From Azadirachta indica (taxonomy: Eukaryota > Streptophyta > Magnoliopsida > Sapindales > Meliaceae), in contig CM040447.1 in the NCBI GenBank assembly GCA_022749755.1, positions 3,928,545 through 3,992,544 of the forward strand: 64,000 bases of DNA, read 5' to 3'. The position numbers were made by a program, and so were the translations under genes. This document shows positions 1-12,027 of the stretch, one piece after another. Numbering within the stretch: position 1 is the stretch's first letter; the number at the start of each line of letters is the position of its first letter. The notes beneath the pieces are model-generated. The model was given only the letters and a program-made list of their open reading frames with translations, searched no databases and was not told the DNA's origin.

Positions 1-130
1 AATTATACTATAAAAAAATCAAATATTTATTTTTATTATATTATTTTGATGATATGTAAAATAATCAAAGCTAATTTTTATTAAATACTTTAAATATGTA
101 TTCTAATTAATAAATTTAATGTTTTTTTTT
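1..130. repeat. Dispersed AT-rich repeat, copy 1
   Basis: The first 130 bases match 22138-22380 in order (shared stretches such as CAAATATTTATTTTT, TTATTTTGATGATAT and TAAATACTTTAA). The second copy has about 110 extra bases in the middle. The element type is unknown and no ends or target duplications are visible because the window starts here. Confidence 0.5.
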
Positions 131-589
131 TAATTTATGTTAAATTTAATAGAGACAATTGTAGAGTTAAATTATTATATAAATTTTTAAATTATAAATT
201 TACAGATGACATGAATTGCCCCTACTACTATATCTTTTTTCTAATAACCACTCTCGTTTACCATAAGTGACGATTTTTTTATTAAAATATAAATTATTTA
301 GATTATTGTTAATGTTATGTATAAGAGTTTTTATTTTTATGATTTTATTGTTGATAATAATAATTACAATTATAAAATTTAAATCATCTTAAATTATAAA
401 ATTAATTTTTATCAATATAATAATTTTAAAATAATATTATTAATGATAGAAATTAAAGACGTAAAATTAGTTAAATATATATTATTTATACAAGTTTCAC
501 ATATAAATATGAATGGCCCGGTGGTAATGCTTTTATCTACTAAGCTTTTATCTACTGTTTAGAGTTCTTATGTAGAATTTCCAAAAAAA
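131..589. other. AT-rich intergenic DNA, nothing recognised
   Basis: Very AT-rich sequence without a usable open frame, RNA gene or clear repeat end. Confidence 0.6.
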
Positions 590-810
590 TTTTGCAAAGT
601 CAACATAAAGACAAAATAGCCTGTGGGCCGACTAGCCCACGAGCTCGAAACAGGCCACATGGGTCATGCCGAGCTCAAATTTGTAAAGCAGACTTAAACT
701 GACCCGACACAACCACTATACTTGCCTGGATCAGCCGATATGTCAATCTACTTGAGAGCTTCAATTTCATGGGTTAGGCCGAGCTGGCCTATTTACCACC
801 TCTACTGTAA
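590..810. mobile_element. Possible hAT-type MITE remnant
   Basis: A GC-richer island in AT-rich DNA. It starts near TAGCCTGTGGGCCGAC and ends with GGCCTATTTACCACCTCTA. That right end resembles the end of the better preserved hAT-type MITE at 20519-21240 (a GGCCTAGG stretch, then TTTTTTGCCATCTCTA). No target duplication can be seen, so the assignment rests on the shared end and composition only. Confidence 0.35.
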
Positions 811-2270
811 AAATTAAAAAAAATTAAACTGATAGAAAAAACTAAAATATTATTGAGATATTGTATTTCACTCTAATTTTTGGAAGAAAGATAATATATC
901 CCCTACATTCTTAATAGTTTAGATACTCTTTAATTTTTATAAAAATGTCAAGATACCCCCTACATTAATAGTTTTACTTTAAATTAACTAATTTATCCTT
1001 CAATTATTAAAAGCATATAACGTAATCATATTATTCTTATTTTTATTTTGTAATAATCAATATAATTTTATTTTGATATTTAAATTCAAAAGTATCAAAA
1101 ATATTTTGACCTATAATTATTTTTCTCCTCCAAATTTGGTATCAAATTTTTGAATATATTAATTATATATACTTTTTAAAATAGATCATTTATTTAAAAT
1201 AGTTTTATTTTAAAAATTATGTATCTTTTACAATATTAAAATAAGAATAATTAATATTTTTAAAATAAAATAAGAATATTATTATTATTATTATCATAAT
1301 TTTTAGTCATTGTCTGAATAATTATGAAAAAAATTAATTATACATTATTTTAAAAATAAGACTATTATCCAAATTATTTTTAAGTTCTAATTTTAGAAAA
1401 ATAACTAATTAGGTATAAATGTAAAATTCACTCTAGGTGCTAATTTGATTTAAATAAGTACTTTTAGAATAAATTGTTAAACACATCAACTAGCTCTTAT
1501 GAAGTGCTAGTTAGTGCTACCGAACACGTCTAACTGATTACAATGCAATTAAGAAAGCAATCTTAAAAAAGAAAGGCCACAAGACAACATGTCAACTGAT
1601 TTTTGACCTATTAAGCATTCAATGGTTTCAAAAAGGCTTCACAATCTTTTATAGATGTTCACTTGTTCTTTAAGAGCATTTAAGTTTGAAGGGTTGACAA
1701 CAAAGCATGCCTGTAATCAAACTTTCCTCATGCATCAGACATATATATGCACCTAAGTGTAAATGAAATAAATCATAATACTATTCCAGGGGTGCTATTC
1801 TGGCATCTAAGGTTAAACAAAATGGGAACAGCAGACCAGCAAAGATAATGGTACCCAGGTACCCATTAGAAATCCTTCTCATCATTTGGTTCCTAATTCA
1901 TTAAGAATCTTTACTTACCTCTTCTTCAAGTACTTCCATATGCATTTGGAAACATAAATAGCATAAGTTTAAACCAAAATCCTTAATGAGTAGCTTCGAA
2001 TTTCAAAGTAACAACTAACAGACATGCAGATGCAGGTGTATAGAGGGAGAAGGAGAATAACCTGCATATGTTATGCATAATATCAACTGGTATCTGTCAA
2101 AGAGAACTTAGACAAATAATTTAAATTAAACGTTAATATCTGTTTGCCAGAACTTTATATTCTGCCTCAGGCCATTTGCCTGCATTCATGATGAAAAAAG
2201 AATGAATTGATTCAGTGTTTATCAACAAACCTCTAGCAAACACATCACCTTAAGGAATCTTAAACGTATT
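811..2270. other. Intergenic DNA, no gene seen
   Basis: 811-1490 is AT-rich without structure I can name. 1490-2270 has more balanced base composition, like transcribed or intronic plant DNA, but holds no open frame with a recognisable product. It could be the flank of a gene lying outside the window. Confidence 0.5.
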
Positions 2271-2279
2271 CTCTGCAAT

Positions 2280-3760
2280 CCCAAGTTTTTATGGGATATT
2301 GTTAAAGCTGGTGTACCAGAAGATGATGCTTCAACCTCCTTCAAAGAAGATTCAAAATCAAAAGAAAAAGAATAAAAGAACTTCAAGGCACTTTTCATCC
2401 TCCAAGAAGCAATATCTGATGAGACACTTCCTAGAATTAGTGGAGCCACAAGCACAAAAAGTGCTTGGGAAATCTTGCAAGATGAATTTCATGGTACAGA
2501 AAAGGTATATTCTTCTAAATTACAAACACTTAGGAGAGAATTAGAAAATCTTAGTATGCAAGATTCTGAAACTGCACAAGGTTACTATTCTAGAATAATA
2601 GAGATAATAAATCAATTAAGAGTTCATAGGAAAATTATTCCAGATAGGAAAATTGTGGAGAAAATTTTGGTTAGTGTCACAGAAAAATATGATCCTATTG
2701 TTACTGTTATTGAAAATACAAAAGATTTAGATGAAATTAAAATAATAAAAGGGGTCTTTAGAAGCTTATGAGAGGAGGCTTAGTAAAAGAAATGGAAAGC
2801 CAATAGAAAATGCTTTTTAAACTAATTATAAGGTTAAATCTCAAAAGCAAAAATCTAGGTGGAAAAATTCAAACAAGAGAGGAGAGAATTCTAGAAATTA
2901 TGAAAATCAAAATAATAAAGTGAATTCATCTTGTAAAATAAACAAGATTGTTGGTTTCATGGTAAATCACAATGTAAAAATTGTAAGACTGTCCCTTTAG
3001 AGAATATCATCAGGTTAATTTTTCAGAAAATAAAGATGAAAAGAATTTCTTTGTTATGCTTGTCAATCTGCTTGTAATAAAAAGAAAAAAAAAAAAAAAA
3101 AGACAAATGGTATATAGATAGTGGATGTAGCAATCATATGACCAGTGATGAAAATATGTTTTGCAAAATTGATACCTCCACTAAATCACAAGTAAGACTT
3201 GGCAATGGGGCACTAGTTGAAGTCAAAGAAAAAGGCACAATTGCTGTAGATACAAAGTAAGGGAGGAGATTCATCATAAATGTTCTACTGGTTCCCAGCC
3301 TAAAACAAAATCTACTTGGTATGGGTCAAATGCTCCAATTTCCTATCTATTGAGAACGTTAACAGAACCAGCAATATCAAAAGAAGAACAAGGAGAGGAA
3401 CAATGAGAAAAAGAGCCTGAAAAACTCAGACTCCCACTCAAGCATTAATGTCTCAATGCGATGATTTTACTCCTAAATCTTAACCAAGGAAAGTGAGGCA
3501 ATTATCAGAAATATATGAAACTTCCAACTTCAGTACAATGGAACCTGAAAGTTTTGAAGCTGCATCAAAAGACGAAAATTGGAGAAAAGCCATGGAAGAA
3601 GAACTAAAGATGATTAAGAAAAATAACACATGCGAATTTGTTGATCGGCCAGAAAATAAAGATGTCGTTGGGGTTAAATGGATCCACAAACAAATCTCAA
3701 TTCTGATGGTTCATTACCAAAGCACTACCTTGAGAATAGTTCTGAGTTGCTACGAGAAAA
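2280..3760 (+). mobile_element. Ty1/copia retrotransposon remnant (gag, protease, start of reverse transcriptase)
   Basis: Three blocks of a copia polyprotein lie in order on the plus strand. Block 1 (2285-2960) is a gag domain of the UBN2 type: LWDIVKAGVPEDDAS, an in-frame stop near 2373, then SAWEILQDEFHGTEKV and a long helical region. A frameshift near 2750 moves the continuation (LEAYERRLSKRNGKP) to another frame. Block 2 (3102-3350) is the aspartic protease start, WYIDSGCSNHMTSDE, followed by LVPSLKQNLLGMGQ, then a stop. Block 3 (3480-3690) is the beginning of reverse transcriptase, with WRKAMEEELKMIKKNNT and VGVKWIHK. The integrase that normally lies between blocks 2 and 3 is missing, and reverse transcriptase stops after its first motif. 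No long terminal repeats were found. The element is dead and old. Confidence 0.88.
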
Positions 3761-4122
3761 GACTGGAGTTACTGGAATTTGCATCGAGGAGGAATGTTTC
3801 TAAAAGGACTCAATTGAAGAAATAAAAATAATTGGTGCAATTTCTAGAATTGAAGTTTCTAAAAGGACTCAGCTCAAAAGAAGAAAAATAAAATTCACAT
3901 GGCAAATAGTAAAAACTAAATTCCAAAAGCATCAAGCCGGCCAAGTGTCAAAGCAGCTGTACCAGTTAGGACTTCCAGTTTACTCTGGAATGAAATCAGT
4001 CTAATTTGGCGTTAAGTTGGAGTTGAAAATTCAACAATAATAGCTGAAAACAGTTGAAATTGTAAACCGACCTAAAATGTCTATATAATTGGCATATAGG
4101 TCCATGAAAATGTATTCCAAAA
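3761..4122. other. Downstream flank of the copia remnant
   Basis: No gene is visible. The stretch GTTTCTAAAAGGACTCA occurs twice (near 3797 and 3858), a short direct duplication. It may be a decayed part of the copia element, but this cannot be shown from the window. Confidence 0.35.
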
Positions 4123-4132
4123 AAAATTCAAT

Positions 4133-5850
4133 GAATATTGACATTTTCCCCGTGAGGTTTGACCTACTAGCCAAATACTTCCATAATATTTTAGAAAAAA
4201 TAGATACTCCCTGATATTTGAATAAATAGGCAGATAACCCCTGAATTTTTATTTCTATTAGTTGACAGCTTAGTTTATTATCATTTGTCCCTCATTTTTT
4301 ATATAATAATATTTTATTTTATTTTATATATTTTATTTTAATATATTTTAAACTTTACACATATTAATATTTTTTATTGTTAAAAGAATTAATATTTTAT
4401 TTTAATATTTTTCACACGCATATAATATTTTTTTTTTAAAAAATATAACAATTCAGTCTATATTTTTAATAAATTTTTTAATCATATTTAATATACTCAA
4501 GATTAAATACATTTTTAATTTGTTATTTCAATAAAAAATTTAAAAAATAAAATATTATTAAAAAATTTAAACAATGAGTTAGATTAAAGTCATATTAAAA
4601 TATTTTAAACTCATGTTAAAATATTTATATTCTTTTTTTCTTTTTTCTGCAATAAATTTGATATTTAATTATTAAAAGAATTTTGAAATATATTTTAACA
4701 TTTTATTTTTATATTAATATTTTTATTTCAAAGATTATATAAATTTATATATTTTTTTTGAAAAAAATTATGAAAATATAAATAAAAAAGTAAAAAAAAA
4801 TTAATACATTTGTTAATAGAATTAGCAATTAAATATATTTTATATTCTTATTAACCAATATATTTAATTTTAATTAAAAAATAGAAAAAGAAGAAAATTT
4901 TTGATTATTTTTATTTGTAATAATATAACATGTATTTATTGTTTACATTTTTATTTATATTTTCATTTATAAACAATAAATACACAAAATTTTTTTCTTT
5001 TTTTATATATATTACAAATAAAAATTGTTTAATAAAAAAATTTTCTTCTTTTTCTATTTTTTTTTAATATTTTCATTTATAATTTATAAACAAAAATTAA
5101 ATTATATTTTTAATAAGAATATATAAAATATATTTAATTACTTTTTTATTAATTTTCTATTAACAATAAATACACGTTATAATATTAAATAAAAAAATTT
5201 TTTTACTTTTTTATTTTTTTTAAAATTAAATTATATTGTTTATTTTAAAATATAAATTTTTCTAACAAATGATAATAAAATAATTTTCATAAATTTTTCT
5301 TAATAAATTTATAATCTTTTAAATAAAAATATTAATATAAGAATAAAATGTGAAAATATATTTCAAAATTCTTTTAATAATTAAATATCAAATTTATTAC
5401 AGAAAAAAAAAAAAAATATATAAATATTTTAACATGAATTTAAAATATTTTAATATGATTTTAATCTAACTCATTGTTTAAATTTTCTTAATAATATTTT
5501 AGTTTTCAAATTTTCTATTAAAATAACAAATTAAAAATGTATTTAGTTTTGAGTTTATTATGAAAAAAATATTAAATATAAATTAAATTTTTATATTTAA
5601 AAAAATTATATTGTGAAAAATATTAAAATAGAGAGTAAAGTGTTATATTAAAATAAAATATATATGAAAATATTATTATATAAAAGATGAATGACACAAA
5701 TGATAATAAACTAACCGACCAACTAATAGAAATAAAAGTTCTGGGGCATATGTCTATTTATCAAACGTCAGGAGACATCTGTATTTTCTCAAACATCAGG
5801 AGGTATTTGCCTATAAGGCCAAACCTCAGGGGGGAAAATGTCAATATCCC
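4133..5850. mobile_element. Foldback (hairpin) transposon with MULE-type target duplication, copy 1
   Basis: The left end begins GAATATTGACATTTTCCCC and the reverse complement of the right end begins GGGATATTGACATTTTCCCC. The 10-bp sequence AAAATTCAAT is repeated perfectly on both sides (4123-4132 and 5851-5860), which is the length produced by Mutator-type transposases. The two arms are complementary far into the element: TTTAAACAATGAGTTAGATT at 4567 is mirrored near 5465, and the arms close at about 4955 around TGTATTTATTGTTTA/TAAACAATAAATACA. Almost all of its 1.7 kb could therefore fold into one long hairpin. It has no coding capacity, so it is non-autonomous. A relative lies at 33027-34301. 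Confidence 0.85.
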
Positions 5851-5869
5851 AAAATTCAATCATTTACAA

Positions 5870-6390
5870 AAATTAGGAATCCTAAGGTGATAAGAAGCAA
5901 AACAATAGCTCCCGCCTTATTGTATTAAAAAATCTATCCATAATAAAAAAAATTTTCTATAAATTCTATTTCTCTATATTTTTCTATGCCGCTTAAACAA
6001 CTACAAAATCATTTATACCCATCTATTTTTTAACAGGAAGCAATCCGATATCTGGACCTAATAACTGAGTCTGCATATAATTTTATGGGCTTCATTTTAG
6101 AGGCAACCAAAAGAGATACTTACTTTGAGCCCTTATTTATTTTTTTAGCTGGGTTCTTTCCCATTGGTAACGGTCAAAAATTTTATAATAAAGGAGAGAG
6201 AAGTTATCAAGTGATGCAGTATTTATTTATTCCAACTGTGTAAAATTGCCTTTAATGGGTGGCCTTCTACTCCCATTTTTCTAACATAAATCAAATTCTC
6301 GATGAATAGATAGCATTACCTTATGCTTCAGAGAATGAAGCAGAAGAAAGCAAGATCAAGCGAACATATTTTAAAAATTGAGCTGGAAAA
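5870..6390. other. 3' flank of the PsbP-domain gene
   Basis: No open frame or repeat is recognised. On the minus strand this lies directly downstream of the PPD2 stop codon and probably includes its 3' untranslated region. No polyadenylation site can be fixed with confidence. Confidence 0.45.
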
Positions 6391-9300
6391 TTATGTCATT
6401 GGTGCTGCATCAAAGGAATGTAGAACTTCTTCCAACATCATTCTTGTATGGGTGTCAAGAGGACTCTCTGGCTTGTCTGAATGGGTGATATTTAGCAGGT
6501 AAAGCTTCCTAGAGGTGACAAATGCAGCTGAAAAGATCCTCTTTATCCCTCCCCTACTGCTATCAACTTTGTACTCAAATTCATAAACTTGTAGACCTCC
6601 TTGGCCTGATCTCTCTGCTACTCCAATCAGCTGAGCATCAATTGTACTTTCCTGCTAAAAAAGAATTAAATAAAACTTGATCAGTAACAGAACACAAGCA
6701 CAAAACACTATCCACCTCTAGTCTTGGAGGATCCTAATTATTCAGAAACCATAATAAGTCATGTAAAATATAAACCCAAGGGGAGATATAAGCAAACAAT
6801 ACTTCCATCACTTAACATAGAAGTATGCACAGAAAGGGAACGTGAGGATTGGTTCTTGAACAAGACAAGCATATTTATAGAGAACCTTTTGTAAAACTTC
6901 ACAAACATACATCACTATCAGAGGTAGTTATTCCCTTGATAATTATAAACTTTTATTGCATCTTCTCAACATCTTGTGCACTCTTCCATGTTTTCTAATC
7001 CCATCCGCCATTGGGCTGATGATGGTTGCCTGAACTATATAGTGAACAAATGCCAGTCTTTGAAATCAAATCTACCATTTGGAACATCAAATTGGCTGTC
7101 ATCACTCATCATCCATTTCCTTGCTTGGCCCAAATTAAGGCAAGGACTTCAACAAGATTATACTAATAAACTTCAAATAACTTTCACAATTTGACCATAT
7201 GATAAGTCTAGATACAAATGATAATGATCAAAAGGGATAGACTTTGGTCCTGGTTTCCTCATATCGTTCAACTTGAGAATTCTATGACTGAGGACTACAA
7301 AACTTTCACTGTTTGTTAGGGTGATTCTTTGCAATAATTTATTGAGATAAAGTGCTTGTCTATGATCCCTAACTATCATACATAAATTCTGCTTAAATAC
7401 GTTAGCCAGGGGAATGATATTTAACATATACCACAAACAAATAAATTTTAATTTTTTTAACCTTGGGATTTCAAGAATACATCAGTCCCTCAACAAGATT
7501 GAGCTGTTGGTCAAATAATTCTCTTTGATTGCCTTTACTGAATTCTTTAAATCTTCTTAATATATCTTCCTCCAGTAATCAGGAAATCCATTGACCTTGT
7601 TGTTCTGGTATTAGAGCTCAAGATAATGATTGCTCTTGAAAATTTGCTGCATCTGTTTCAAAATCAAACTTCCTTTAATCAGACCGACATGCTAGACTGC
7701 GGAGTTTCTGGATAAAAGAATCAGAAAACACATTTGTTTCTCCATTGATCTGTCTTCATTGACCCAGAGATGGATGGGATTAGCAAGTGCAAAAAAGTGG
7801 TGCACATGGACAATATGTTGGCAAGATGCAATATTCTCTCTTTAGACATGATGTGAAATAAAGCTAGTAATTATTGAAAAATATATTCCCCTTTTAGTAT
7901 GAATACACAGAAAGTGACAAGGTGTCAAGATTCCTATCACCTTTAGGTGACATAAAGGCATGATATGGACTAAAGTGAATAATTATTAAAGGAATAAATT
8001 ACTAGTAAATAGTAATAGTGATGTGAGATTATGGAGCACTGCAAGCCATCCTCTAAAAGGAGAAGAATCTGTCTGTTAGAGGCACAATAGTTCAGGAGCC
8101 TGGAACTTGTTCCAAAACAAAAATCACCATTCTCTGTTTGTGTACAATGTTCTATCTACCTTAAGTAATGAAAGTATAGTTTGCTTGTATCCTCCCTTGC
8201 ATTCTTGTTCTCTATTGCGTATGAGTATGCTACATGGTTGCCACATGGTTGGATCCTCCACCATAGACAAGTAAAGACATAGTGTTCTGTGTTTTTTGTT
8301 TTGGTTACATATTTAAGTCTATTTTGCTTTTTCTGTTAAAAAAAAAAGAAAAAAATTGATAAGAGAATATATTGTTGCCTACTCAATCCCGTATATGCTA
8401 CAAAAGAATTGACATTACAAAGAGAAATCAAGTCACGAAAATTTAGATGTGCAATCTCCCAACTTTCCATGTTTCTTTATCCAGAAATAGCACATCTACA
8501 AACAAAATCAATCATTCTGTCTAGAAAAGAGCCAGATCTAAATGTTGGCTAGGTAAGCGTTCTGTAATAAGAGAGTAGTTATGAACCCTGTAGACCACCC
8601 CCATGGGGGTGGTGAAGGAAGGGCTCCAATTGGTAAAAAAGGACTTGCAACCCCTTGGGGTTATCCTGCACTTGGAAGAAGAAGTAGAAAAAGGAATAAA
8701 TATAGTGATAATTTATAGCAACTAAAACGGGAGGTGCTTTTGAACATGGGCTTCTTTTGTCCATAGAATAATCCCATTGACACCTTCTCTAACCCTGTAT
8801 ATCTCAGATGTAATAGTAAGCAAAGTTCCTAGAAGAGAAAAGCCTCATGCAAGATAGAGATAATGAGCAAAAGAGAATGACAATTGCCATATTTATCATA
8901 AAAGTTAACCGATCAACCATTTGTTTTTGATGGATAAATTTAGACCATCTTGACTTACTTTTTGCATATGTACCCTATCATCAGATCTTGGCAGGATTGC
9001 ATACTTTTCATGATGTTCTTTTGTTGAATTCTATAATTTAATTCTCTTTGAACTCATTTATTTTGGCATGCTCATACATCTAAATCTACCTCATGGGCAT
9101 CCTTCTTGATACTACAGATTTGCAAGATAAGATATGAAAAATTTAGAGCTGATCTAAAATATTATGTCAACCACAAAAATTGAAAATCTAATGGACCGAG
9201 AGGAATACTGCATTGAACATTTGAATCTGTTCAAGTTCCATGGCAATTTTAAATTACACTAGCTTTCTCCTTTAAAGCTCTTAAACCATGGAAACAGAAA

Positions 9301-10887
9301 TGAACTCTTATGCATCTCTGAAAAAGAACCTTCACTCCCTTTAATTCCATACGTCTTAATACTTCACGCGCACCTCCAGTAAAATTGAGCTAGTTTGTAT
9401 TATAAAGATAACAAAAAGTTGATAAATCTAGATTTGTTAATCTATACCAAAGAAAGCATACGAAACCAATAGAAAAATTCATATTCATGATATCACAAAA
9501 ACTTCATTGGTTTTTGCACCATATTCGAAACAAAACTTCATGACAGAATTTGTTGATCATGCAAGATAATATAATCAAAGCTTCATTCTGTTTGAAGGTC
9601 CACTATATTGACTCCATATAGATCAACAGAAAGAGAACTAGCACAATCAGCTTCTGAACTGAGAAGATATCTTGAAATGAAATTAAGAAATATCTTTATT
9701 ACATTTTGAGAGAATATGAAACGCTCCCTTGACTAATCAAGAATTTGCTCCAACAAGGAAATTTAGTTTATCAAAAAAATAAATAAATAAATTTTCCTCT
9801 ACATTTGGGAAATGATCCCAAGTACAGTTCAACATTAAAATTTTCATTTTCAGAAACCTCTCCACAATACGTATAAAGATTCTGCTGGGATAGCATAGTG
9901 ATCTCTCGGATCAAACCATCTTCAAAAACAAAAATAATATGCATAAGTAAAAGCAGAGCAATTTTGATAGAGTCCTAAAGTTTCTTAAAGCTGTGTGCAT
10001 ACAGAAGCAAAACACTGCTATGATTCCTTCATTAAAAAGCTAAATCTCACCCTCTGGCCTATACTGCATCACCAAATTGAGTAAATGAAAGAACAAAACA
10101 TTCATTCCATGCTGAAAATTAAAGTTGCTTTACAACAAACAAATTCTGAACACAACATTCTTCGAAGATTATTTCTAGCACTTTTATCAAGAATCATCCA
10201 AATCAAATAAACATTGCATTGAAGTAAAACCAAGTCCAACAATCAGCATCATCATCAAATACATACAGAAAATGCCCACAAAAAGAATAACATAGACAGA
10301 CACAAAGTTGGTAAGTTACCTTGCGCTTTTCGGCTTGTAGAAGCTTGTCAGCCACAAACTGAGGAGTTCCAAAATCTCCAAGGCTGCTAAGACGAACTGG
10401 GTTCACCACTACCCCCACATTGTTACTTCCCTTATTTGCCTCCTCGAAGAGCACTGTTGCCCCTGCTTTATCCACCTAAAAACCAAAACCCAATTTATAA
10501 CAGAGATAATCAAATCAAATCAAACCAAACATACAAACTATTAACCTTAATCCAAGAAGTGGGTTTGAGTAAAGTGAAACCCTCCTTGGAATCCGTGTAT
10601 CTTTCAAGCTCCACATGTTCAGGCAACGAAGCTTTAGAAATTTCTGGGTATAGCCCATTTAAGAGTAGCACAAAACTTGAGAAACTGAGCTGTCTCCTGC
10701 TCAAACAGGGTGACAATTGTACCACTGACTCTTTGTTATCGGCATTGCGGTATCTTGGGTTGCATTTTTGAGACGAAAAGGAGGATTTTGTTACTGAGAT
10801 TGAGAGGACGGTTTTTGTTGAAGAAAAGAACTTTATCCAGGAGTTATGGTTAGAGACTGAGAGGACCAAGCAAATTTGCGAAGCCAT
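6391..10887 (-). CDS. PPD2: PsbP domain-containing protein, chloroplast thylakoid lumen (PPD2-like)
   Basis: Three coding exons on the minus strand: 10887-10546, 10475-10320 and 6651-6391, all joined in phase 0, 252 codons. Residues 1-60 are Ser/Arg-rich like a chloroplast transit peptide. Residues 61-88 ([11 protein letters not shown], then a hydrophobic run and ISKAS) look like a twin-arginine thylakoid-transfer signal. From about residue 91 the PsbP fold begins ([17 protein letters not shown], then [69 protein letters not shown]). PsbP-like proteins act in or near photosystem II in the lumen; the role of this subgroup is poorly known. I chose ATG 10887 for its context (GTAATGG). An in-frame ATG at 10932 would add 15 residues. 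Intron 2 is unusually long (3.7 kb). The paralogue name PPD2 is from memory of the Arabidopsis family and less certain than the family itself. Confidence 0.85.
6651..6656 (-). promoter_or_regulatory. Tandem (NAGNAG) splice acceptor of PPD2 exon 3
   Basis: On the minus strand the acceptor reads TTTTTTAGCAG followed by GAAAGT. Use of the first AG adds one glutamine (KRK-QEST); use of the second gives KRK-EST, the form I expect from relatives. Both keep the frame. Confidence 0.6.
8594..8613. repeat. Perfect 20-bp palindrome in PPD2 intron 2, with a second hairpin nearby
   Basis: ACCACCCCCATGGGGGTGGT is its own reverse complement. About 35 bases further, AACCCC and GGGGTT (8649-8662) pair around a TT loop. 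The GC-rich block between about 8585 and 8675 stands out in an AT-rich intron and may be an inserted short element, but no ends or target duplication are clear. Confidence 0.55.
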
Positions 10888-10948
10888 TACTACAGAAAAC
10901 CTTAAGTGCCATATCATCATTGTCGTCGTCATTTGGTTTAAAATTTTA

Positions 10949-11095
10949 GGGAAATAATCGACAATACCCCTATTTTAACTCAAAAATTCCAAAATGCCCC
11001 CCACACTAATTTTCATTCATTTTTGTCCAAAAATAACCAAATTGGACCAATTTGCCCTTATACCCAAATTTCATTGCCCCAAATTTTCCTTATTC
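10949..11095 (+). repeat. MULE-1 left terminal inverted repeat
   Basis: Pairs with the reverse complement of 18700-18828. Shared landmarks in order: GGGAAATAA, the run of C, ACTAATTTTCATTC, and TTTGCCCTTATAC. It lies only 17 bp from the first ATG and 62 bp from the preferred ATG of PPD2, so it may contain that gene's transcription start. Confidence 0.8.
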
Positions 11096-11109
11096 CCAAT
11101 ACCCAAACC

Positions 11110-11895
11110 CAAGAAAGTTTCGAGCAGTGGAAGACGATTTTGAGCAGTGAAAGTTTATTTCAAGCAAGCTAAAAGTGATGCTCATTGTACACAAAAGAAC
11201 AAGAGGGTTTTCTTTAAATATTTTGCGCACCATATAAGTTAGGTTTTCTTCCCATTTTGCACTTTCGATTTAAGTATATATATGTATTATTTAGGTTTTT
11301 ATGATGTATTAGGGTTAGAAATAAGTCAATATACATTGTGCAATGTTTGTTATTTGTTTGAAAATCATGATTTGATTATAAAATACAGAAAAATATGATT
11401 AAAAGACGAATAAGACAATTTTGAGAAAATCTATTTGTTTGAACGTATGTAGTTTCGAAACTACTTACGTTCAAGCAAAGCGATTAAACTCTCTTGTTCA
11501 AAACTATCGTTTTGCTCAAATGCATATAGCTTTGCTTGAAACTGTTGTGGTCACATTCTTGGTTTTAACTATGTAGTTTGCTCGAAACCAACTATTGCTT
11601 GAAACCTTGCTTTTGAGCACGAAAGTCTCGAGCAATAATTAGTTTCAAGCATTACATTTACTTGAAACTCTAAATTGCTCGAAACCTCATTTTTTAGCAC
11701 GAAAGGGTGGTATCAAGCAATAATGAGTTTTAAGCACTTATTTTTGTTCGAAACTATATTGTTCCCACACTTTTGAGCACTCTTGTTTTGAGCAATATAT
11801 AATTTCAAGCACTTACATTTACTCGAAACTATATGTTGTGCGAAACCATACTTTCTAGCACTTAAGTTTCGAGCAATGATTAGTTTCGAGTAAAT
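11110..11895. repeat. Cluster of TTTCGAGCA/TGCTCGAAA motifs in MULE-1
   Basis: Within about 800 bases the 9-base motif TTTCGAGCA, its reverse complement and one-base variants (TTTCAAGCA, TTTTGAGCA, TGCTTGAAA) recur more than fifteen times in both orientations. Examples are GTTTCGAGCAGTGG near 11118, TTGCTCGAAACC near 11578, and GTTTCGAGCAATG near 11868. The motifs are spaced irregularly, not in tandem. Confidence 0.75.
11441..11472. repeat. 32-bp near-perfect palindrome centred on TTTCGAAA
   Basis: GAACGTATGTAGTTTC is followed directly by GAAACTACTTACGTTC. The two halves are reverse complements except for one position. The centre TTTCGAAA is the core of the motif cluster around it. Confidence 0.8.
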
Positions 11896-12027
11896 GCCGC
11901 CTAAAAGTACATATATACATATACGTTTCCAATCATGAATGTTGGAATAGTGATTGCTATTGTTTCATCTGCTTTAAATTTCATTGAAACTAATGTTTTC
12001 AACTTTTTTTTTTCTTGTCTAAGGAGA

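Noticed and set aside
8579..8764. 61-codon minus-strand frame inside PPD2 intron 2
   Set aside because: It translates the palindromic GC-rich block and lies within an intron of a gene on the same strand; no family resemblance.
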